Origin: Ctena decussata
Lineage: Eukaryota; Mollusca; Bivalvia; Lucinida; Lucinidae
DNA: 64,000 nucleotides
NCBI GenBank assembly: GCA_963989385.1
Contig: OZ022508.1
Location: 57,203,087 to 57,267,086 of the forward strand
Reading direction: 5' to 3'
This document shows positions 22,701 through 33,109 of the stretch, in pieces. Under the pieces are notes generated by a model that searched no databases, was not told the DNA's origin, and was given only the letters and a program-made list of their open reading frames with translations. Position 1 is the stretch's first letter; every line of letters begins with the position of its first letter. The position numbers and the translations under genes were made by a program.

Positions 22701-22909
22701 GCCGCGACACGAGAAAACAAGGTGGCATGTACGCCCAGCGAAGACTCAGATCAGCCAGGGCATCCGCGTCTTCGCTGTGCGCTCAAAGGATAGTGAAGGG
22801 TCTAAACGAGCTTCATGCGGACAGCGAAGACTGATAAGGTCAGGCTTAAGCCGATCTGAGTCTTCGCTGGGCGCATATGCCACTGTGCTAATTTTCTCAT
22901 GTCGCGGCT
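22701..22909 (-). mobile_element. Family A MITE, internally shortened
   Basis: Begins GCCGCGACACGAGAAAAC and ends TTTTCTCATGTCGCGGC. About 25 bp shorter than the others, with the left inner palindrome clipped (GGCATCCGCGTCTTCGC). Core in reverse orientation. Confidence 0.85.
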
Positions 22910-23422
22910 AATTTCAAGAGTCAATAACTCCTTTATTTCATTTTTTCCTTATATTGTTTCTTGGTATTTTAAGTTGAAATGTTTGTTGAGGTCGACGTTA
23001 CTCACCTCCGCAATTGTATATTGCAGACCCGGTTATATTGCATCTTCTCATTTGTTAAAACCCATGTGCAATGCTTCTAACGCCCTCAAACATAATTTAT
23101 TTTCAAGATGACCGTAAATGGACTAAATGATCCCAAAGCACAAGAAAATAGAAACTATTTTGGGGTATGGGGACTTTTGGATGGCGTGGTGGGTGTGACG
23201 GAGCGGGGAGGGGGGGGGGGGCACCATGTGTTCTTGTAAACATTCCGTAATGAAAAAGTGCTGGATTACATTAACATTAAAGTAGACGCCTTTGCTTTTT
23301 AACCCTTTTTTGACCAGTGGACTTGTCCATTCTTATCATTCAGATAATCCCATTACTAGTTTTAGGGGTTTCTGGTGAATATTTTCACTTTTATTGTACT
23401 TTGCATAGAAATTCCTGTAAGC
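22910..23422. other. Mostly unrecognised; G run and exon candidate
   Basis: Contains the possible exon at 23108-23164 and a G-rich run (23202-23220). Confidence 0.4.
23108..23164 (+). CDS. Weak candidate 57-bp phase-0 exon
   Basis: AATTTATTTTCAAG provides an acceptor-like sequence ending at 23107, and GTATGG at 23165 is a possible, non-optimal donor. The open frame encodes MTVNGLNDPKAQENRNYFG (19 codons, phase 0 at both ends), which would follow the 56-bp exon at 16059 without a frame break. The peptide is hydrophilic and plausible but unrecognised. The link to the other exons is inference; this could be chance. Confidence 0.22.
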
Positions 23423-23525
23423 AAACAATGTAGACCCTGATCAGACGCCGCGTTTTGCGGCGTCTGAACTGGGTCTGCACTGTTTGCATAATGTCCCCAA
23501 AACGGGTATCCGGTCTAAAAAGGGT
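23423..23525. repeat. Family B-hairpin element (GACGCCGC palindrome)
   Basis: GACCCTGATCAGACGCCGCG faces CGGCGTCTGAACTGGGTCTG, flanked by AAACAATGTA / TGCACTGTTTGC. Same family as 31320-31555 and 8588. Confidence 0.7.
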
Positions 23526-24264
23526 TAATAGTTATTGAAGAGTTGTAGAAGTATGCAATACATTTCATATGTGGTCATGGTAAAAAGTAAAGGTTCCCCA
23601 TAGCCTTGTGGTGGTAGGGGCAGTGGGTGTTTAAGGCCCACCGTGTCTTAGGCAATAGGATATAAAAGACGAAGTAAATGAGAAGGCAATGATCAGGAAC
23701 TAACACAATCGCTTTAAGATTAAGATTAAGATTTATTCAGGAATTAAGATCATTTAACAAAGTAACATATACTATCTAAAAGCGATTTTTGAAATTAAAA
23801 TTTAAAAACTAATCAACAAGTGAGGTATTTAAGAGCACACTTAAATGATATTTATGTATATATCTATATGAATTTAATTTAAGAAAAATAAAATTATCAC
23901 AGTGAATTTGACTAGAACTTAAGGAGTTTTGGAATGAGCTAGGCTGCTAGAAGTAAAAAACTAACACCCACACCCATTTTCACTGATTCGAAAGATTCGA
24001 TCTTAATACCCATGGATAGCCCATAAAGCCAAAATGGCTTATTTCCAATGGGGTTTTCACATCTTGTCTCAAACACCAAATGGAAAAAGGAAAACAAAAA
24101 GGCGCCACACAAAGCAAAGAAAGACAAGCGAAAAGCCAAAAGGTCAACTCATTCCCAGCAAATAGCTGCGAGATTATTCGATATAATGTAAAAAGACAAA
24201 ACCTTATACAAAGCCGACAAACAAGATAGTTATAGTACTAGCCCTCTCCCTTTTCTCATGAAAT
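23526..24264. other. No supported feature
   Basis: Contains a small TTAAGA repeat (23715-23732). Nothing coding supported. Confidence 0.4.
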
Positions 24265-24500
24265 GAGCCGTGACAAGACAAAACCAACAAAGTGGCATGT
24301 GCGCCTCCAAAGACTCAGATCAGCCTGGGCATCCGCCCAGTCTGATCAGAGTCTTTGTTGCGGCATGGAGGTAGCTTAGACTCTTAGCTTCCTTTTGAGC
24401 GCACAGTGAAGACTCTGGTCAGACTGGGCGGATGCCCATGCTGATCTGAGTCTTCGCGTTGCGCATATGCCAATTTGTTGGTTTTCTCGTGTCACGGCTC
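24265..24500 (+). mobile_element. Family A MITE
   Basis: GAGCCGTGACAAGACAAAAC to TTTTCTCGTGTCACGGCTC; AAAT on both sides. + orientation core GGAGGTAGCTTAGACTCTTA. Confidence 0.9.
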
Positions 24501-24752
24501 AAATATGTTTTGTGGTTGTTTTCTTATTTAAGCCACAACTTTTAATAGTATAGGCTCAGGTGCAAGTCTTCTTTCATTACAAAAGAATGTATAAAGAAAA
24601 ATGATAATAAAAATATAGATGTTTTTGGTGCTATGGTTCTGAGTTCCACTATTGGCCATATGTCCTTGATGCACTCCTGTTAGTGCACCTCGGTGGCGGC
24701 TTTTTCTGCCATGATCCGTTAAAGTTTTAATTCTAATCTTTGGATCTCTTAA

Positions 24753-25000
24753 AGGAGCCCCTGCAGCTCAGTGGGTTAAGCGCTGGCCTACTGACCTAGC
24801 AGACCGGGTACAAGTCCCGCTTGAGGCAAGAATCTTTCTTACCGTAAACGGTTAGTCCCGCTTGAGGCAAGAATCTTTCTTACCGTAAACGGGGTTCCAT
24901 TGCACACAGCTTTCATTATCACCGTCCCATCGTCCTGATATGATTGAAATACTGTTGAAAAGGACGTAAAATCGCGTGGCATCGATCCATCCATTCATGA
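24753..25000 (+). mobile_element. Family B SINE with 41-bp internal duplication
   Basis: The head GGAGCCCCTGCAGCTCAGTG and body CTGGCCTACTGACCTAGCAG lead to TTGCACACAGCTTTCATTAT and a GGACGTAAAATCGCG...CATCCATTCAT tail. The segment starting AGTCCCGCTTGAGGCAAGAA is present twice in tandem (24813-24853, 24854-24894). ATCTCTT lies just before the head (24744-24750) and right after the tail (25001-25007), a likely target duplication. Confidence 0.85.
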
Positions 25001-25039
25001 ATCTCTTGAACATTTGCCTCTTTTTGATTGAAATATATA

Positions 25040-25193
25040 CAGTCATCTCAAACTACTGATATCTCAAAGTAAATTTACTTTGAGATAACAGGAGTTGAAT
25101 TGTAAAGAAAAATAGGAAATGTGTCCTCACTATATTCTTTGATATAAGAGGATAGTTTGAGATATCAGTGTTTGAGATAACGGGAGTCAACTG
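25040..25193. mobile_element. Tigger/pogo-like MITE
   Basis: CAGTCATCTCAAACTACTGA at the left and the inverse of CAGTTGACTCCCGTTATCTC at the right, with TA beside each end. CAGTTGACTCCCGTTAT termini and TA targets are typical of the pogo/Tigger branch of Tc1-mariner (known). An inner AAAGTAAATTTACTTT palindrome is present. Confidence 0.7.
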
Positions 25194-25429
25194 TATAATC
25201 GAATTTCCTTTTTAACTTGAAAAGCATTTCAGATGGCCCATTACTCCCAAAAAGTATTTTGATCTAACCTCTGATAACATTTGTTTGGACAATGAAATCT
25301 AATCCTTCCTGTGGCCTCTCTGAGTCTCATGTAAGGGGCTGACCATTTGCAACATGAATTAGGTAGGTGCATACAAGAGATGATACCTGTACCCGTGCAT
25401 TTTCCCATATAAACGCTTCATAAAGCAAA

Positions 25430-25795
25430 TTTGACCTTGCCGTAAAAAAAACAGGTCAAGATCAACCCAAGGTCATCATTTGACAATCTTGGTAGTACTC
25501 GTGTACCCGATGCTACACACCAAGTTTCAAGGTCATCAGTCCATTTGTTATAGAGTAGCAGGTTTATAAAGGTTTTTACAATATATGGGCGTGGCGGCCA
25601 TGTTTGTCATGTGACCCAGATCATTTTAGCAACTTTTCGTACTCATGAGCCCTGGAGGTTACATGTGAAATTTGGCACAATCGGTCCAGCTGTTTCAGAG
25701 GAGTAGTCGTCTGAAATTGTGGACGGATTGTCGACGGAGTATGCTTATCCTATAAGCTGCCCCGGAGCCTTCGGTTAAGGTAAGCTAAAAGTCAG
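25430..25795 (+). repeat. Dispersed repeat with Helitron-like tail
   Basis: Begins TTTGACCTTGCCGTAAAAAA, continues AACCCAAGGTCATCA, ACCAAGTTTCAAGGTCATCA and GGTCCAGCTGTTTCAGAGGA. It ends GCCCCGGAGCCTTCGGTTAA. From memory this resembles abundant mollusc repeats; exact class unverified. Confidence 0.45.
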
Positions 25796-26020
25796 TGACC
25801 TATAGGTCGCTGCTTAAGTAAACACGGAGAAAGTCCATATAACTCTGTGCTTTCCTTTTACCTTGACTTTCTAAGGCAGACGCCAGACTTCACAATCCAT
25901 TACTCTTTGACATACAAAAAAAACGTTGAAGGACATTGATATAATACAATTTTTATTTTACTCAAAATCTCCTTCTTGTTCGCGTTGAATCTTTCAGATT
26001 CCAATTTCATTTGTTATTTC

Positions 26021-26257
26021 AGCCGCGACACGACAAAAGCAACAAAGTGGCATGTGCGCCTAGCGAAGATACAGATCAGCCTGGGCTTCCGCCCTATCTG
26101 GCCAGAGTCTTCGTTTTGCGCTTAAAGAGTAGCTAAGGGTTTAAGCTACCTTGCTATCAGTAGCAAAGAGTCTGATCAGACTGGGCGGATGTCCAGGCTG
26201 ACTTGAGTCTTCGCTGGGCGCACATGCCACTTTGTTGGTTTTGTCGTGTTGCGGCTC
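26021..26257 (-). mobile_element. Family A MITE
   Basis: AGCCGCGACACGACAAAAGC to TTTTGTCGTGTTGCGGCTC. The core TAAGGGTTTAAGCTACC is reversed relative to 16678. A 133-codon minus frame overlapping it is a by-product. Confidence 0.9.
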
Positions 26258-27211
26258 AAATTCATTTTTTTTTCTTTTACCACGTCTCGGAATTTCATAT
26301 ATTTGCATATTGAGTAATGTCGAGCAAAAAAGGGACCTTAGTGCATACTTAAAAATCAGACTCCGCATCTGCTCGAACTGATCAGAATATTCACTTTGCA
26401 CTTTATAAATTCCTAACAACTGTTTGAAGTCAGGGAATATTCTAATAAGAATGGGCGGATATGTACATGTATTCTTCAGGTCTCTTTTTTTAGGCGTACC
26501 CATATGATTTTTATTGAGAAAAAAATATTGGTTGAGTATCATCTGGATTTTTACAATATTATAATCATTATTTTCAAAATATGAAATTCTACAGTGCTTA
26601 CATGTCTAAGCCTTCTTTAATAATAAGAATGAAAGTAATTGATGCAAGTTATTTGATACATGTAAATTATTTCACAGACATTTATTTTTTTCTACTTGAA
26701 AAAAAATCATGACTACCGTTAGAGAAGTGGAAAGCCGTAATTTTGCATTTATTGGTGGAAAAATTGTTATTGTTGTTGTTGGAATTCTCGTAACGACGTT
26801 CCCAAAATGGCTCAGCAGGACGGAAAAACAGAATGGACCATTTTCTTATATGTAAATTATTTAGAACCTTAGCCCGAATCTTCTTGACTTTGTAGACTGA
26901 GACGTCATAAACGGTGCGGATAGGCCTTATTGAAGTAACGTTACATCATAATATTTACATTCTTGGTGTATTTACTGAAAAGCCCTATAGTAAACCATTG
27001 GAACCTAATGTAGTTTACATACCAATAATTACATTGAGCCACGCGACGTCAATGACGTCAAAATAAACAATGACTCTTTACAGTCTGATTGGACGTCGGC
27101 GACGTCATTAACGCTGTTCCGCTGCCAGCAGAAAAACTGCGTTTATATTTTTTTACTGTTTTCAATTTTAGCGCTTAAATATAATTTTTCATCGAGATTT
27201 TGATTGAAATG
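26258..27211. other. No supported gene; cluster of GACGTC motifs
   Basis: 26880-27120 has several GACGTC/TGACGTCA-type motifs (GCGACGTCAATGACGTCAAA, ACGTCGGCGACGTCATT). These resemble cAMP-response elements but lie in no recognisable promoter. Confidence 0.35.
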
Positions 27212-27387
27212 AATATAAATATAAGCAATGAACTTAATTTTTCTGAGATTTATAGAAGTGTAGACTACATTGGGTCACTAGCAAAGTTTACATGAACCCC
27301 TTCGGGGTTCATTCACTTTGCACGTGACCCAATGTAGTTAACACTTCGATAAACTTCAGAAAAATGAATTTCATTCCTTAAATATTG
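27212..27387. repeat. Hairpin MITE
   Basis: AATTTTTCTGAGATTTATAG, GAAGTGTAGACTACATTGGG and AACCCC pair with GGGGTT, CCCAATGTAGTTAACACTTC and TTCAGAAAAATGAATT. The loop is CTTC. Confidence 0.8.
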
Positions 27388-27868
27388 AAAATGAAACTTA
27401 TAGCAGTAAAGTCTTTCCTGAGGGATATATGTGTCACCAACTAACATGCCAACTTTTCATAAATTTAAAAAAAAAAACATTCTATCGGATATCCTATAAT
27501 ACCAAAACAGGTGCTTGTAGGTTTGATATAAGAAGTATTTGCTGGCTAAGTTGAGAGGTTAAAGATCTTAGATGCATTTCCATTTCTTCAAAATAAACAA
27601 TTGTAAATCATAGATATATAATATAAACAGCGAGAGCTTGAATTAAATACTTATATATTAACCTCTTGATATTTTTCTCTAGAAAAAAATAAAAAAAGAA
27701 AAAAGAGAACAGAAAACACAACACTGCAACAAGGGGGCGCGATTTGGGACCATTGGTCTACCGACAATGGATGAAAAAGACTCAAAAATTTTCCCACAAG
27801 ATTTTTATGATCACTAGGAGACAAAAAGGTCTCTTTTCCTTTACAAGTGGGAAAGTGAGAGACCATAT
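27388..27868. other. No recognisable feature
   Basis: AT-rich sequence, nothing supported. Confidence 0.4.
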
Positions 27869-28104
27869 GAGCCGCGACACGAGAAAACCAACAATGTGGT
27901 TGTGCGTCCAGCGCAGACTCAGATCAGCCTGGGCATCCGCCCAGTCTGATCAGAGTCCTCGCTGTCCGCATGGAGGTAGCTTAGACCCTTAGCTACCCTT
28001 TGAGCACTGAATGAAGAGTCTGGTCAAACTGGATGGATGCCCAGGCTGATCAGAGTCTGCGCTAGGCGCACAACCACATTGTTGGTTTTCTCGTGTCGCG
28101 GCTC
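27869..28104 (+). mobile_element. Family A MITE
   Basis: GAGCCGCGACACGAGAAAAC to TTTTCTCGTGTCGCGGCTC. + orientation core. Confidence 0.92.
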
Positions 28105-28159
28105 AATTTATTTGTTCATGAAGACGAGAGTTTACTGCAAATATGTAAAAATGCCTTGT

Positions 28160-28290
28160 GTTATTCAGCTATAAAATGGTTTTTTTTCTCGTTCAAAACA
28201 ATCCAAAAGATCCAGATCCGTCTTACAAGACAGATCTAGATCTTTGCGATTCATTATGAAGAGAAACTCTCATGTTATAACTGAATAAAT
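28160..28290. repeat. Family K hairpin element
   Basis: AAACAATCCAAAAGATCCAG and ATCCGTCTTACAAGACAGAT, then CTAGATCTTTGCGATTCATT, with outer TTCAGCTATAAAATG / TGTTATAACTGAA pairing. Confidence 0.75.
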
Positions 28291-29202
28291 GCTGTAAAGA
28301 CTAAATGGTGTTGCATGTTTACAAATGTTTTCAGCAATATGTTTTCTTTGATTGCGAGGGGCGTTCAGAAAGTTCGCTGCATAGCTTTGTTTAGCGGCAT
28401 GCTTGGGACAGATGCTATGCATGCATTGGAAGCAAGTTACATTTCGCCTTTACCGTGATACCAAACACTATACATTTTCTTATTGAGTTACAACGAATTT
28501 TATTTAGGCCTCAGTCATACCACTGGGCTAATTGCATATGATATTTTATTTTCAGTGTGTCACTGAAGTCAAAAAATTATTTTTAATATAAATTTTGTCA
28601 GCTGTTTGTCATTCGCTGCCTTCAATATCCATTTAAAAGTAAGAAAGGTAGCAAACGTTAAAGAGATTCATTGCTTTCAAAGCAATGCGCAGTTCTGATA
28701 ACGTTATTGAAATCGACGTCAACGTCATTTTTGAAGAATGTACGTAATTGCGAGTGCAGAATGCAAACGGCCACCACTGGAAGGCGGCCACCACTGGTCG
28801 CATGCCAGTAGCGGCTTCGTTTTTCACTTTATTTTCGACGATTTTGAACTGGCCCATGCTGATTCTCTTCCTGTCATGATTTTGCATGCGAAGACACTCG
28901 TCTTCGTTGGGGGAATTTGCAACTAATTAAAATGTGGATGGTGAAAATTCACGGAACAGTATGGAACTTGGCTTAAATATAATATCCGCGATATTTACAG
29001 GACACAGTTGCCTTGGAACTGTGTTTTAAATGACAATGATGGAAAAATAATCAAAGACTGCTGATATATGAATTATGGCCTTCTAGAGGAAAAGGCTGCA
29101 GTAGTTTTAGAATATACCTCTTTCAAAGACGTTCGAAAACGTGTCCTTTATAAAATACACGTCCCGTTTGCGGGGTTGTCCAGACATATCATAGCTTTAT
29201 AT
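28291..29202. other. No supported gene
   Basis: A frame at 29068 (MNYGLLEEKAAVVLEYTSFK...) runs into the next MITE and has no splice or domain support. An inner GGCCACCACTGG direct repeat is at 28770-28798. Confidence 0.35.
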
Positions 29203-29438
29203 GAGCCGCGACATGAGAAAACCAACAATGTGGTTGTACGCCCAGCCCAGACTCAGATCAGCCTGGGCATCCGCCCAGTCTGGTCAGACTCTTCGCTAGG
29301 CGCTTAAAGGGTAGCTATGAGTCAAAGCTACCTCCATGCGGACAGCGAAGACTTTGATCAGACTGGGCGGATGCCCAGGCTGATCTGAGTCTGCGCTGGG
29401 CGCACGACCACATTGTTGGTTTTTACGTGTCGCGGCTC
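29203..29438 (-). mobile_element. Family A MITE
   Basis: GAGCCGCGACATGAGAAAAC to TTTTTACGTGTCGCGGCTC. Reverse core (AAGCTACCTCCATGCGG). Confidence 0.92.
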
Positions 29439-29629
29439 AATTATATTTTTGCTATCAGAACTTCTGTCTTTACGATAGTTGCCAAAATATGACGTCACGA
29501 ACAGAACTTTCTGAACATGCCTCGAAATTAATTCGCTCGAAAATTTCTAGAGTGTTATTATTCCAATTCCAGCCTTCGCCAGAGCTTTCAATAGACAAAA
29601 ACTGATATTAACCAAAATAACCAAAATTA

Positions 29630-29809
29630 GCTCAGTAATTTAAGCGCTGGCCTGCTGATCTAGCGGTCCCGAGTTCGAGCTCCTCCGAGGTGGGAATCTT
29701 TTCAGTCGTTAACTCCATTGCACACAGCCATTCATTATCGCCCACCCATGGTCATGATATGAATGATATACTGGTAAAAGGGACGTAAAATTCCAAGTCA
29801 TCCATCTAT
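29630..29809 (+). mobile_element. Family B SINE
   Basis: Head TTAGCTCAGTAATTTAAGCG, B box GAGTTCGAGCTCC, body CCATTGCACACAGCCATTCA, tail GGGACGTAAAATTCC plus CATCCATC. The 5' end lacks the GGAGCCCC start. A family D MITE begins exactly at its tail. Confidence 0.8.
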
Positions 29810-30119
29810 CACTGCAAAAATAAACGGTAGATTTTACGGTAAAATAACTGGCAACCAGCTGCCAGTCCTTTTACCGCGCCCGTAAAAATTGCAGGAATCA
29901 TCAAGCAGAGTGGGACAGAAAAGAGCAGATGTCGTTTTGGTTAGATAGCCCTTCAACAATACAAAGTTATTTTCGAGTGAGCCAAGTTAACATAAAACTT
30001 CCATTTCGTGATTTCCAACAATGTCTTACAGGCAAAACCCGTAAAAATAACGGGAAAAGGACTGGCAGCCGGTTTCCAGTTATTCTACCGTAAAATCTAC
30101 ACTATTTTTTTTACAGTGT
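29810..30119 (+). mobile_element. Family D MITE (CACTGYAAAAA ends)
   Basis: The left end CACTGCAAAAATAAACGGTA and right end TTTTTTTTACAGTG are inverted. Inner arms GGTAAAATAACTGGCAACCA / TTTCCAGTTATTCTACC and a middle AATTGCAGGAATCATCAAGC stretch. Copies at 54403, 54887, 55250 (half), 55598 and 56586. Confidence 0.85.
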
Positions 30120-30683
30120 ATACCAAGTAAAAATTTACAAGCATCATTGTATTTGGAATCCTTTTGGCGAAAATCCTTCGAGTATTTTGCTAACAAGCAG
30201 ATGCTCTATAGTGTGAATGATTGCTACATTCTTTGTTTCAGTCCACATAAGAAATACAAGAATATAAATTAATTGAAAGAAAAACTCTGAGAACGCCATA
30301 ATATTTCAAATTAAATATTATTTTTGGTTACATTGGTGTCCTTCGTAAATTGTAAATAGTTGGCGTACCATTTATTTTTACTGATAAACAAGAAAACAAA
30401 TCTATTTGCTCGGTGATAAGAAGGAGTTTATAACCATTTCAAAATCACCACACATATGAAAATTAATCCTGTAATTCTGCTATAAAATGGGTTTCCCCCT
30501 TCAAGTGCTAAGTCTTTCCTTCAAGAGTTGACCGTCTTTTGAAGGGCTTCTTTGCCGAGCGAAGTAAACAGAAAGTCGTAGAATAGGCCTATCTTTGTAA
30601 TAATGGTAAAAAAACATGGAGGTGTACCCATACCCCTTAAAAGTTGTCACAAGGTATGTTTTTAGGCCTATGTCAACCAATGT
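30120..30683. other. Half family J element, otherwise unrecognised
   Basis: 30490-30580 carries TCTTTCCTTCAAGAGTTGAC and ACAGAAAGTC from family J. Confidence 0.4.
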
Positions 30684-31183
30684 TAAAGTCTCCATAGTCT
30701 TATCAGTGATAAAAACGTCTAAACTCAAATCATTGTAAAAGGCGGTTCAACCTTCACGTTTTGTAATAAAATGAGGGTTGATGTGCATATATTGAGTCAT
30801 ATACATGTAACTGGCAAAAAAAAAAAAAAAAAAAAGTTTTTGAAAAAATAACAAATCGCTCCACAAATTAAAATTTCCTGTTCTCGTTTCCCTTCTAGCA
30901 ATGCTATATAAACATAGGCGGGATATTGATTGGGACTCCACGCCTGTACATTGTATTTTTACCATTTCATTCCACTTAAGGAAATCGAAAGTAGGTCATT
31001 TTAGTTGCCAACTAAAATGACCCAAATAAGTTTTCAAATCAGTTTTATGTGAAACTCAAGGATGTTTTATTTGTTTAAAGCTGGCTAATCACGGCCATAT
31101 ACAATTACGAAACTACAGTGAGAAGCTTGCAGCGATACCTCATGATAAAATTTTTCACGCTGACAGAGCAATGGGGCCTTTAA
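30684..31183. repeat. Family F dispersed repeat (~500 bp)
   Basis: Third copy, starting TTAAAGTCTCCATAGTC and ending GGGGCCTTTAA. TTAA at both ends supports a TTAA target. Contains an A21 run near 30820. Confidence 0.75.
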
Positions 31184-31319
31184 TATTAACTTTCAGCCTG
31201 TTGTTCAGTTATGCACGGCTACGGAGTTTTAAGTAAGCGGTTGCTGTGGTTATGGTGAATGTGTTTCCTTTCAACGATAGCAACCCTTAGCAACCCTTCT
31301 ATTTTCAGTTTTGCCTCCT

Positions 31320-31555
31320 TACATAACCCATTCATGCCTAGCGTCCCATAAATGGGACACAGGCAAACAGTGCAGACCCAATTCAGACGCCGCATAACGC
31401 GGCGTCTGATCAGGGTCTCCACTGTTAGCTTAAAATTCACGCATTTCTGTAAAAAAACACATCAAAAGTGAAAGTTTACCAGACACCCCTTTAATGATGA
31501 CTGGACTCATCCATTTCATGATTTTAAAAGAACCCATTCATCATTAATGGGTTAA
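31320..31555. repeat. Family B-hairpin element
   Basis: CCATTCATGCCTAGCGTCCC, then CAGACGCCGCATAACGCGGC hairpin with GATCAGGGTCTCCACTGTTA, ending GAACCCATTCATCATTAATG. The fullest copy of the family. Confidence 0.7.
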
Positions 31556-31620
31556 TGGGGCTCTTACAGGAAAAACTCTGCTTCTCTTGGAGTAAATTGC
31601 CGTAAAAATTCTATATATTG

Positions 31621-31715
31621 GGACAGTTAGGTCTAAGCAATTAGTACAAACCCAGATCAGACTGCTCCTTGAGGAGCAGTCTGATCAGGGTTTACACTAT
31701 TTGCTATCCCATTTG
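31621..31715. repeat. Related hairpin element
   Basis: ACCCAGATCAGACTGCTCCT pairs with GAGGAGCAGTCTGATCAGGG, flanked by TAGTACAAA and ACACTATTTGC. A relative lies at 51255-51345. Confidence 0.7.
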
Positions 31716-32080
31716 CATTTTTGGACACATTACTGTACTGTAAAACTAAACTGTTCCAATTTTAGGACAATTATGGTAATAACTTTTAGCGTCCTAATAT
31801 TTAGAATTTTTACGGTATTTCCTATTCCATTTTGGAGTGGCTTTATCGGCCAGGAAAGCAAACGGGAAGTCATGAAAGTTGTTCCCTTTGTAAAAATGGC
31901 AGAAAAACATGGACTTGTATCCATGTCCTAAGATGTACTGGTACACCACGTTTTCCCACCACGTTTTCTAAGAAAGATAGCTATTGTCTTCTTGAACAAA
32001 GAAGCACTTAAAAGATGAGCACTACCTTTAAAAAAGAATTTGCTCCAATGGAGAAAGTTCTTGCTTTGAATAAAATAATT

Positions 32081-32106
32081 GAGCCGCGACACGAGAAAAC
32101 GAACAA
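32081..32106 (+). repeat. Orphan left end of a family A MITE
   Basis: GAGCCGCGACACGAGAAAAC followed by GAACAAC, then family similarity stops. It ends 25 bp before the splice acceptor of the next feature. Confidence 0.75.
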
Positions 32107-32131
32107 CTAGGCGTAGAATATTTTGTTTCAG

Positions 32132-32288
32132 TTTGTTAACACTGCAAATGGATGGACACACGGTGCCGGGTGTGTTTAACTATGAATACGTTCCGCTGAG
32201 CCACCAGGGTAACATCGTTACGAGAATTGAAACAGAACAGAACGATTTCAGTGCAAAACAGCGTAGATACAAATTAGGCCGTGCCTAA
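32132..32288 (+). CDS. Probable terminal coding exon of a host gene
   Basis: The acceptor ATATTTTGTTTCAG ends at 32131. The open frame, entered after one base, reads LLTLQMDGHTVPGVFNYEYV, continues PLSHQGNIVTRIETEQNDFS and ends AKQRRYKLGRA followed by TAA. Composition is that of an ordinary soluble protein with a basic C-terminus and mixed third positions, unlike random frames nearby. The required upstream phase (two bases) is not supplied by the candidates seen at 16059 or 23108, so at least one exon is missing. An ATTAAA at 32648 could be a poly(A) signal. Family not recognised. Confidence 0.5.
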
Positions 32289-32654
32289 CTTGTTTGCAAA
32301 GGTCCACATTGTAGGATACCTAGGCACTGAGGAATATGTGATTATATGTACCCCAACAGTTTAATCAACTGTAGCTGTTGATAATGATCTGTTACAGACA
32401 GTGGGCTATAAACAGAAAAACTCTACTCAAGTCCTTTCAACTGGGCTTGATAAAGGCCTTTTTATGGAGAGACAAGAAAAAAACTCTAGAAATGGTCTTT
32501 CCAGATCTGTAGATGACCTTAAACTTTCTGTCACTGGACACGTAATTTATTTACAGACGTGCTAGCTTGTTGTAGCATGAGACAATCAATTATTTTTCTT
32601 TATAGTCATGTCAAACACCTTATGGAAGGACATATCGTATTAATCCTATTAAAA
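32289..32654. other. Possible 3' UTR, no other feature
   Basis: Downstream of the putative stop. No strong AATAAA; ATTAAA at 32648-32653. Confidence 0.3.
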
Positions 32655-32750
32655 GTCCCGGGGGCGTTGCATTTTACGAAAGGGGGCGTTAGTTAGAGCC
32701 AATAATGTAGTAAATTCGCTCCTGCCAAATACCTCTAATTGGTTATCTCT
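32655..32750. repeat. Dispersed repeat (GCGTTGCATTTTACGAAAG)
   Basis: Second copy of the repeat at 1130-1240. Confidence 0.6.
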
Positions 32751-32798
32751 CGGGGATAACCATATTAAGTTAGGAATTCGTACTCGATTTGTACGCCG

Positions 32799-33100
32799 TT
32801 TTCTTTTGCTAAAATACGGGTCCCACTATTTCCCGGTACTTCTACATTTGGCGCACCCTACTGCAGGGTTTCGCCAGTATCGCCTCAGCAGGCACTGGAT
32901 GTTGAAATGACGTCGTACTAACGTCTGTGCGAAGTAATGACGTCACATAGACGTCAGGTCGACACCATGTGCCTGCTGCTGCTAATGCATGATCGTTATA
33001 GCTTATCTTATTCACTTTATCACACTGTACAAGCAATTACCCGAGAGTTCAGTTCAGCTACCAGGAGTTGTTGTCAGTAACAGTACAGAGCAATAACAAG
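32799..33100 (+). repeat. Left copy of a diverged direct repeat flanking the LINE
   Basis: Matches 35418-35635 in order: GCTAAAATACGGGTCC / GCTAAATGCGGATCC, TTTCCCGGTA / TTTGCCGGTA, ACAAGCAATTACC in both, and TTGTCAGTAACAGTACAG / CTGTCACTAAACTGTACAG. This copy carries a ~100-bp extra palindrome (32886-32985, GCAGGCAC...GTGCCTGC) with GACGTC motifs. Confidence 0.65.
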
Positions 33101-33109
33101 TTGTACTAG

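Noticed and set aside
26141..26542. 133-codon minus-strand frame
   Set aside because: Half of it lies in a family A MITE and the rest has no motif; the frame comes from the palindrome.
26880..27120. CRE-like (TGACGTCA) promoter cluster
   Set aside because: GACGTC motifs also occur in other repeats of the window (3905-3985, 32900-32960) and no transcription unit follows.
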